Below are positions 58,465 through 64,000 of a stretch of DNA of 64,000 nucleotides, piece after piece. Under the pieces are notes generated by a model. It did not search any database, was not told the origin of the DNA, and worked only from the letters and a program-made list of their open reading frames with translations. The stretch is taken from assembly GCA_017461625.1 (NCBI GenBank), contig JAFTXJ010000009.1, forward strand, positions 1 to 64,000, read 5' to 3'. A program made the position numbers and the translations under genes. The stretch is from Clostridia bacterium (GTDB lineage: Bacteria; Bacillota; Clostridia; Oscillospirales; Acutalibacteraceae). Each line of letters starts with the position of its first letter. The stretch's first letter is position 1.

Positions 58465-59919
58465 TTACGCAAACAGACCTTTTATAAAATCAAATGCAAT
58501 TTCAATTGTTACTTCATCGTTATTGAAATACATATTTTCTTCGGTCATTGGGAGTGTTGTTCCGTCATCCTCATTATTCATCAAAAACTGGGGGAACTTC
58601 GGATTTGAATGAACGGTTGCAGCACCCTTCTGTTCAAGAATATATGCATACAAATCACGATAATCATCACTGTACCACGTGTGAAGCATACCCTTTACAA
58701 ACCAGGTCTTTTCAGGCAACAGGCATGTTGAAGCATCAATCATATTATCAGGTGAAATGTGATTATGTCCGTCATCAACAGCCTGAACATAATCTTCGCC
58801 TAAGATTTCGCCGTAATTGCTGCAGGTTGCACCACCTGAAGTGTATTTTGTGTCAATCAAAGCGTCTGCCATATAGGACTTATTCTGTGTGGCAGGGATT
58901 GCACTAAATCCATAGTGGGAAACGAATGCAACAGTCACTCCGCTTGCCTCCATAGCTTTAATTGTTGAATTTATTGAAGGTCTTACCTGATACTGATACA
59001 CATCAATTTTTTCAATAAGCTTTGCATTTACTGTTTCATCAAGCATAAATTCTTTGGCATCTTCGTAATATTCATCAGGGACAAAACTCCAGAGACCGGG
59101 AAGATAACCAAAAATATCAATTAAGAATTCATCATAGATGTATTCACTTTCATGCTCAAAGAAACGGTCAATTTTGTTAACAAGCGGATTTACGATAAGA
59201 GGAGCAACATTTTTAATTAAGCTACGGATAACCACCTGCTGTGAAGATTCGCCGAGCATAAAGTTGTTAACATACTGAGCAATATCCTTTGCCTTAAAAT
59301 CAAAGTTGCCGGTATAAAGCTCACCGATGAGAGTAAGACCGTACATTGCCGTTGAACGGTAAATAACAGCGTTTAAATCAGAGTAGCCGTATTTATAAAT
59401 ATAAGCAGAGGCGATAACACCACCCATACTTTCGGCAATAAGGTTAACCTTTTCGCTGCCGTAAAAAGCTTTGACCTCTTCAACGAAAGCTCTCAGCTCA
59501 TCAGCAACAAGCATCGGGTCAGCTCGCCAGTCATATATAAACGAGCTGTAACCGTAACTGACTCTCGGCTGACGCTCAATTGTAACATTATAAGCCGATT
59601 CGCCATTGACATCATATTTTATGTATTCAAAAACAGGATTCACAGCCTCAACCAATGACTTTGCAAAACGCTTTTCACTGCCACCGAGAAGGAAGAAAAG
59701 CACAGGAGGAATAAGATTTTCAATCATTGCGTTCATATCTTCTTCCTCAGCACCGAAAACCTGCTTTTCGGTTTCAAGACCTAAATCCATAACAAGGCTT
59801 GTGTTTGCCATACCGGTTATATGAATAGTGGGAACATAGTCATCTTCCTGTGCAAAAGCTACCGTTACACAAGAAAAAACCAAAACCAGAGACAAAACCA
59901 AGCTTATTATTTTTTTCAT
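58465..59919 (-). CDS. Secreted alpha/beta hydrolase (lipase/LCAT-like)
   Basis: 484 aa. Signal peptide 1-23 (LVLSLVLVFSCVTVAFA). The nucleophile S164 is in the AESMGG elbow (GxSxG variant with A at the first place), preceded by FIYDWRADPMLVADELRAFVEEV as in LCAT-type lipases. A histidine near the C-terminus (DDGHNHISPDNMID) completes the triad. It probably hydrolyses or transfers an ester, perhaps of lipid or polysaccharide. Promoter TTGTAA, 17 bp, TAAAAT. Independent of its neighbours. Confidence 0.8.
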   Translation of the reverse strand: MKKIISLVLSLVLVFSCVTVAFAQEDDYVPTIHITGMANTSLVMDLGLETEKQVFGAEEEDMNAMIENLIPPVLFFLLGGSEKRFAKSLVEAVNPVFEYIKYDVNGESAYNVTIERQPRVSYGYSSFIYDWRADPMLVADELRAFVEEVKAFYGSEKVNLIAESMGGVIASAYIYKYGYSDLNAVIYRSTAMYGLTLIGELYTGNFDFKAKDIAQYVNNFMLGESSQQVVIRSLIKNVAPLIVNPLVNKIDRFFEHESEYIYDEFLIDIFGYLPGLWSFVPDEYYEDAKEFMLDETVNAKLIEKIDVYQYQVRPSINSTIKAMEASGVTVAFVSHYGFSAIPATQNKSYMADALIDTKYTSGGATCSNYGEILGEDYVQAVDDGHNHISPDNMIDASTCLLPEKTWFVKGMLHTWYSDDYRDLYAYILEQKGAATVHSNPKFPQFLMNNEDDGTTLPMTEENMYFNNDEVTIEIAFDFIKGLFA

Positions 59920-60016
59920 TTACCTCACCTCTATGAGATTTTAACACAAAAAATCTGTTATTACAACAACAATATTCTAAAACTACACATTTTAACAACA
60001 TAATTCGGAGGATTCT

Positions 60017-61546
60017 ATGAGCAATGCAAAACGGCTGTTGATAAATACTCTTATGCTCACCGCATCATCATTTTTGATGCGGACCGTTTCGGTAAGTTTT
60101 AACGTATACATCACTAACATTATAGGAGCTGAGGGAATCGGTTTGTTTCAGCTTGTATCCACGGTGTATGCAATGGCGATTACTTTTTCTTCGGCCGGGA
60201 TTCGTCTTGCATCAATGCGACTGATTGCAGATAGCCTGGCATTAGGAAAACAAAATCAGCGTCAGATTATGAAAAGATGTCTGTTTTACGGTTTTGTTTG
60301 CGGTGTTATAATCGGGCTGATTTTAATAGGAAGTGCAAATATTATTTCAACTAAATGGCTTGAAAGTGAAAGCACTGCATCTTCACTCAGAATTTTAAGC
60401 ATAAGCCTGCCTTTTGTTTCAATGTCAGCAGCACTTAACGGATATTTTACATCCGAAGGCAAAATTATGCGTTACACCTCGGTTCAGATTTTCGAGCAAT
60501 TATTTAAAATCGGAATAACAGTATTTTTTATAAGCAGAATTACTCACAAAAGCTCAGAAGAGTTTTGCGAGGCTATTGTTATGGGAATCAGCCTTGCAGA
60601 AATGTTTTCATTATTAAGCTCATACTCTGTATACAGATTTACATCCCGCACAGAAAAAGACAAAAAAATCAAAAACATCTGGAACAATCTTTTCAGAATT
60701 GCATTACCTGATGCTATAGGCTCGCAAATGCGTTCGGTTTTAACCACAGTTGAGCATATTCTTATTCCGAAAGGGTTAAAAAAATCCGGTGGGTCTGTGA
60801 GTGATGCTATTGCAACCTACGGAATAGTGCATGGGATGACTCTGCCTGTGATACTGTATCCGTCGGCACTCATCTCTTCCCTTTCCGGGCTGCTGGTACC
60901 GGAGATTTCATCACACCACACTTCAGGTCAGCAGAAGAGAATTTATTATATCATACGCCGTGTTTTACACTTAACATTGATTTTTGCCATAGGAACAGCG
61001 GGAATTATGTTTTTTAATGCAGAAAAACTATCTTACGCTTTTTATGAAAATGATGATTGTAGTTTTTACATAAAAATACTGGCTCCGCTGATAGTTGTGA
61101 TGTATATGGACACATCTGTTGACGGAATGCTCAAAGGCCTTGACCAGCAAATGAGTTATATGAAATATAATATCATTGATGCAGGCAGCTGTGTGGCACT
61201 TGTATATTTTCTTGTTCCTGTTATGGGTGTAAAGGGCTATATTCTTGTAATTTATCTCAGTGAGCTTATTAATTTTGTTTTAAGCTTCAGGAGACTCACT
61301 ATAGTAAGCGAAGTTGAGATAGAAATATATAAAGATTTGGTTGTTCCCCTGTTGGGAATTATAGTTTCTTGCTTATGCGGTGAATTTATAAGTAAAATTT
61401 TCAGCTTTAATATAAGTTTCAGGACTATTACTGTTTTTTATATTGTAATTGAAGTTTCAATTTATTTTTCTGTTTTGCGGCTGTTCAAAGCAATTGATCA
61501 GGAAGAAACTCTATGGTTAAAACGACTAATATTGAGAAAAAGCTAA
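60017..61546 (+). CDS. spoVB: Stage V sporulation protein B-like flippase
   Basis: 509 aa MOP/MATE-like exporter with about fourteen helices. The opening SNAKRLLINTLMLTASSFLMRTVSVSFNVYITNIIGAEGIGLFQL is the SpoVB pattern. It is thought to flip lipid-linked cell wall or cortex precursors during sporulation. ATG 60017 follows CGGAGGATTCT. Terminator at 61548. Confidence 0.9.
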   Translation: MSNAKRLLINTLMLTASSFLMRTVSVSFNVYITNIIGAEGIGLFQLVSTVYAMAITFSSAGIRLASMRLIADSLALGKQNQRQIMKRCLFYGFVCGVIIGLILIGSANIISTKWLESESTASSLRILSISLPFVSMSAALNGYFTSEGKIMRYTSVQIFEQLFKIGITVFFISRITHKSSEEFCEAIVMGISLAEMFSLLSSYSVYRFTSRTEKDKKIKNIWNNLFRIALPDAIGSQMRSVLTTVEHILIPKGLKKSGGSVSDAIATYGIVHGMTLPVILYPSALISSLSGLLVPEISSHHTSGQQKRIYYIIRRVLHLTLIFAIGTAGIMFFNAEKLSYAFYENDDCSFYIKILAPLIVVMYMDTSVDGMLKGLDQQMSYMKYNIIDAGSCVALVYFLVPVMGVKGYILVIYLSELINFVLSFRRLTIVSEVEIEIYKDLVVPLLGIIVSCLCGEFISKIFSFNISFRTITVFYIVIEVSIYFSVLRLFKAIDQEETLWLKRLILRKS

Positions 61547-61547
61547 A

Positions 61548-61578
61548 AGAGCTACCCTCGTGGGTAGCTCTAATTTTG
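61548..61578. terminator. Bidirectional terminator
   Basis: AGAGCTACCC (61548-61557) pairs with GGGTAGCTCT (61562-61571), then AATTTTGG. It closes spoVB and the rpsK-rplQ block. Confidence 0.9.
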
Positions 61579-61585
61579 GTTTAAC

Positions 61586-61942
61586 TTATTTGTTTGCAGG
61601 GTCGATGAGTTCGATGATGCACATTTCTGCAGCGTCACCGCGACGAGCTCCTGTTTTGATGATACGGCAATAGCCGCCGTTAACGTCCTTATATTTGGGG
61701 GCAATCTCATCAAAAAGCTTTTTAACTACGTCCTCTTTAGTAACGTAAGCTAAAACCTGTCTTCTTGCATGAAGGTTGTTATCTTTAGCAATGGTGATCA
61801 TTTTTTCTGCCATTGCACGAACTTCTTTTGCCCTTGTAACGGTGGTTTCTATTCTGCCGCTCTCTAAAAGATAAGTTACCATGCCTCTGAGCATTGACAA
61901 ACGATGGTCAGTTGCTCTACCAAGCTTTCTGGAACCGGGCAT
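61586..61942 (-). CDS. rplQ: 50S ribosomal protein L17
   Basis: 118 aa. [42 protein letters not shown] is the L17 signature. Start at 61942 after AAAGGAGTG. Last gene of the rpsK-rpsD-rpoA-rplQ group. Confidence 0.97.
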   Translation of the reverse strand: MPGSRKLGRATDHRLSMLRGMVTYLLESGRIETTVTRAKEVRAMAEKMITIAKDNNLHARRQVLAYVTKEDVVKKLFDEIAPKYKDVNGGYCRIIKTGARRGDAAEMCIIELIDPANK

Positions 61943-62003
61943 TAAAATCACTCCTTTACCGTTAATAGGTTGGATTTCTTAAAAATTCGAAATACAGCGA
62001 AAA

Positions 62004-62954
62004 TTACTCGTCATCTCTGCGAAGATCATAGCCTAATGAAGCAAGTTTTGCAACAACTTCATCAAGTGACTTTCTGCCGAGGTTACGAACTTTCATCATA
62101 TCGTCTTCTGACTTTCCGATCAAATCTTCAACTGTGTTTATACCTGCTCTCTTCAAGCAATTGAAAGAACGCACAGACAGGTCAAGTTCCTCAATGGTCA
62201 TCTCCAGAACTTTTTCTTTGCCATTCTTGCTCTTTTCAACCATAATCTCTGTTTCAAATGCCTCATCTGAGAGGTCACCGAAGAGACTGAGGTGATCGTT
62301 GAGGATCTTGGCGCCGAGAGATACAGCTTCTTTAGAAGAAATTGTACCATCTGTCCACACCTCAAGTGTAAGCTTGTCATAGTCAGTAATTTGACCAACA
62401 CGTGTGTTCTCGACTGTGTAATTCACTTTTAAAACAGGTGAAAAAATTGAGTCAACAGCAATTACGCCGATAACAGGCTGCATTTCCTGCTTGTTTTTGT
62501 CTGCTGACACATATCCTCTGCCCTTGTCACATGTAATTTCCATATGAACATCAGCATCAGAATCAAGGGAAGCGATGTGAAGCTCGGGGTTGAGAATTTC
62601 AACATCCGAATCACATTTAAAGCAACCCGCTGTGAGTTCGCCTTCGCCCTTAATATCTACATACATAGTTTTGGGGCCTTCACCGTGAATTTTAAGAATA
62701 ACGCTCTTGAGGTTAAGAACAATCTCAGTTACATCTTCCTTAACACCGGGAATTGTGGAGAACTCGTGAAGAATACCATCGATTTTAACAGAAGTGATAG
62801 CATAACCCGGGAGAGAGGAAAGAAGTACTCTTCTGAGGCTGTTGCCAAGAGTAGTACCATAACCTCTTTCAAGTGGGTCTACTACAAATCTGCCGTAAGT
62901 ACCGTCAGGGTAAACTTCAGCTGTTTCGATTTTGGGCTTTTCGATTCCTATCAT
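62004..62954 (-). CDS. rpoA: DNA-directed RNA polymerase subunit alpha
   Basis: 316 aa. N-terminal dimerisation domain ([30 protein letters not shown]) and C-terminal domain with the helix-hairpin-helix [42 protein letters not shown]. Start follows AAGGAGGGTTTTGA. Confidence 0.98.
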   Translation of the reverse strand: MIGIEKPKIETAEVYPDGTYGRFVVDPLERGYGTTLGNSLRRVLLSSLPGYAITSVKIDGILHEFSTIPGVKEDVTEIVLNLKSVILKIHGEGPKTMYVDIKGEGELTAGCFKCDSDVEILNPELHIASLDSDADVHMEITCDKGRGYVSADKNKQEMQPVIGVIAVDSIFSPVLKVNYTVENTRVGQITDYDKLTLEVWTDGTISSKEAVSLGAKILNDHLSLFGDLSDEAFETEIMVEKSKNGKEKVLEMTIEELDLSVRSFNCLKRAGINTVEDLIGKSEDDMMKVRNLGRKSLDEVVAKLASLGYDLRRDDE

Positions 62955-62998
62955 TCAAAACCCTCCTTGTAATTTACAGCAAAACTGCTTAGTAGTTA

Positions 62999-63622
62999 TT
63001 ATTTTGAATAGAACTCAACGATAAGCTGTTCTTCAACAGGAGTTGCGATCTGGTCGCGTTCCGGAAGATTTACAACCTTTGCTTCGTAGTTTGATGTTTT
63101 ATCAAGCCACTGCGGAACAGGACGAGAACCGTTTGTTTCGAGTACAGCTTTGATTTTTTCACTGTCACGGCTGCCTTCTTTAACGGTGATTACGTCACCT
63201 GCTCTGAGAAGGATTGAAGGAATGTTAACCTTCTTGCCGTTTACAAGGTAATGATTGTGTGTTACAAGCTGTCTGCCTTCTGCACGGGAGTTAGCCCAGC
63301 CCAAAAGGTAAACAATGTTATCAAGGCGGCTTTCGCAGATTCTGAGAAGGTTTTCACCTGTCTTACCCTGCTTGCGCTCTGCCATTGCGAAATATTTACG
63401 GAACTGGCTTTCGTTGATGCCATAGTAGCGTCTTGCCTGCTGTTTAGCACGAAGCTGCATACCATATTCCGAAGTCTTTTTGCGGCTCTGACCATGCTGA
63501 CCGGGAGCATATGAACGACGCTCGATAGCACATTTCTGTGTGTAGCATCTTTCACCTTTAAGGAAAAGTTTTTTGCCCTCACGGCGGCATAATTTACAAA
63601 CCGCACCGGTATATCTTGCCAT
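62999..63622 (-). CDS. rpsD: 30S ribosomal protein S4
   Basis: 207 aa. [25 protein letters not shown] with a CxxC zinc-type motif in the N-terminus, and the S4 RNA-binding domain [38 protein letters not shown]. Start follows AGGAGGTG. Confidence 0.97.
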   Translation of the reverse strand: MARYTGAVCKLCRREGKKLFLKGERCYTQKCAIERRSYAPGQHGQSRKKTSEYGMQLRAKQQARRYYGINESQFRKYFAMAERKQGKTGENLLRICESRLDNIVYLLGWANSRAEGRQLVTHNHYLVNGKKVNIPSILLRAGDVITVKEGSRDSEKIKAVLETNGSRPVPQWLDKTSNYEAKVVNLPERDQIATPVEEQLIVEFYSK

Positions 63623-63649
63623 GTAGTTACACCTCCTGAAATTATAGGT

Positions 63650-64000
63650 TTATACGCGCCTTCTCTTAGGCGGACGGCAGCCATTGTGAGGAATGGGAGT
63701 AACGTCTTTGATCATTGTTACGTCCAAACCTGCTGTCTGCAAAGCTCTGATTGCGGCTTCACGACCTGCGCCCGGGCCTTTTACGTAAACCTCAACTGTT
63801 TTCATACCGTGTTCAATAGCAGCCTTTGCTGCAACCTCAGCAGCTGTCTGAGCTGCGAAGGGAGTTGACTTCTTAGAACCTCTGAAGCCCATTTCACCGG
63901 CGCTTGCCCATGAAACTGCGTTGCCCTGAGTGTCGGTAATAGTAACAATTGTGTTGTTGAAGGTGGATTGAATATGAGCTGCTCCGCGCTCGATGTTTTT
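63650..64000 (-). CDS. rpsK: 30S ribosomal protein S11 (partial, N-terminus beyond the window)
   Basis: 116 residues are visible, from [23 protein letters not shown] to the usual end [13 protein letters not shown]. About 13-17 residues of the N-terminus lie past position 64000. Confidence 0.97.
   Translation of the reverse strand, partial: KNIERGAAHIQSTFNNTIVTITDTQGNAVSWASAGEMGFRGSKKSTPFAAQTAAEVAAKAAIEHGMKTVEVYVKGPGAGREAAIRALQTAGLDVTMIKDVTPIPHNGCRPPKRRRV

Overview
The window looks like a chromosomal segment of a low-GC, Gram-positive, anaerobic, spore-forming Clostridia member, most likely of the Oscillospiraceae/Ruminococcaceae type. The signs are strong AGGAGG ribosome binding sites, TTGACA-17-TATAAT promoters, sporulation genes (bofA, spoVB), an [FeFe]-hydrogenase maturase (hydE), a short cobalamin methionine synthase, a BspA-like leucine-rich repeat protein, and the rpsK-rpsD-rpoA-rplQ block at the right edge. 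Species cannot be told from the sequence alone.

Left edge (1-4160): a decayed mobile-element zone. It holds a tyrosine integrase, a truncated relaxase with an ATA in place of its start codon, a C-terminal fragment that may come from a restriction enzyme, a complete m5C DNA methyltransferase with a small XRE regulator, a small SHOCT-like protein and three 31-bp repeats resembling an IS21-type end. Next (4170-6806) is a divergent module: a Y-family DNA polymerase on the minus strand facing an XRE repressor, an ImmA/IrrE-type metalloprotease and a small protein on the plus strand. Shared half-sites lie across both promoters. The layout suggests a protease-relieved mutagenic polymerase switch, like IrrE/DdrO or ImmA/ImmR.

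6.8-19.6 kb: a GNAT-DUF3795 fusion, a GH36 alpha-galactosidase-like enzyme, an ECF sigma / membrane Ig-like protein / secreted LRR protein operon, YhcH and YczE-like genes, and a minus-strand operon joining an Rrf2/IscR-type regulator, cysK and hydE, followed by sugar isomerase-like, HAD and secG genes. 19.7-28.8 kb: a type IIA topoisomerase pair (parE-parC), then a lipid cluster with an acyl carrier protein, an acyl-CoA/ACP ligase and two paralogous PlsC-like acyltransferases that carry a zinc ribbon. A tRNA-Lys and a duplicated copy of its 3' end follow.

29.3-36.9 kb: a glycosyltransferase-metF-metH operon, folA-thyA, the yaaL-bofA pair and an HI0933-type flavoprotein. Together these make a folate one-carbon/thymidylate neighbourhood. 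36.9-49 kb: an XRE-DUF2157 membrane protein with a GDYXXLXY partner, glycosyltransferases, a brnQ / anion permease / split chromate transporter operon, and two secreted PHP-domain hydrolases. 49-58.4 kb: a rhodanese lipoprotein, a terpene-cyclase-fold protein, GNAT enzymes including an AAC(6')-like one, a TIM-barrel glycosidase, a DUF4965 glutaminase-like protein, a third PHP paralogue, a ferritin-like helical protein, a beta-propeller glycosidase-like protein and tRNA-Ser(CGA). The right end has a secreted alpha/beta hydrolase, spoVB, rplQ, rpoA, rpsD and a partial rpsK.

The signals most worth following are the polymerase/XRE/ImmA switch, the three PHP paralogues sharing an undescribed C-terminal domain, the zinc-ribbon acyltransferase pair with its own ACP and ligase, the tRNA-Lys 3'-end duplication, and a possible small RNA beside parC. 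No CRISPR array or prophage structural genes were seen.
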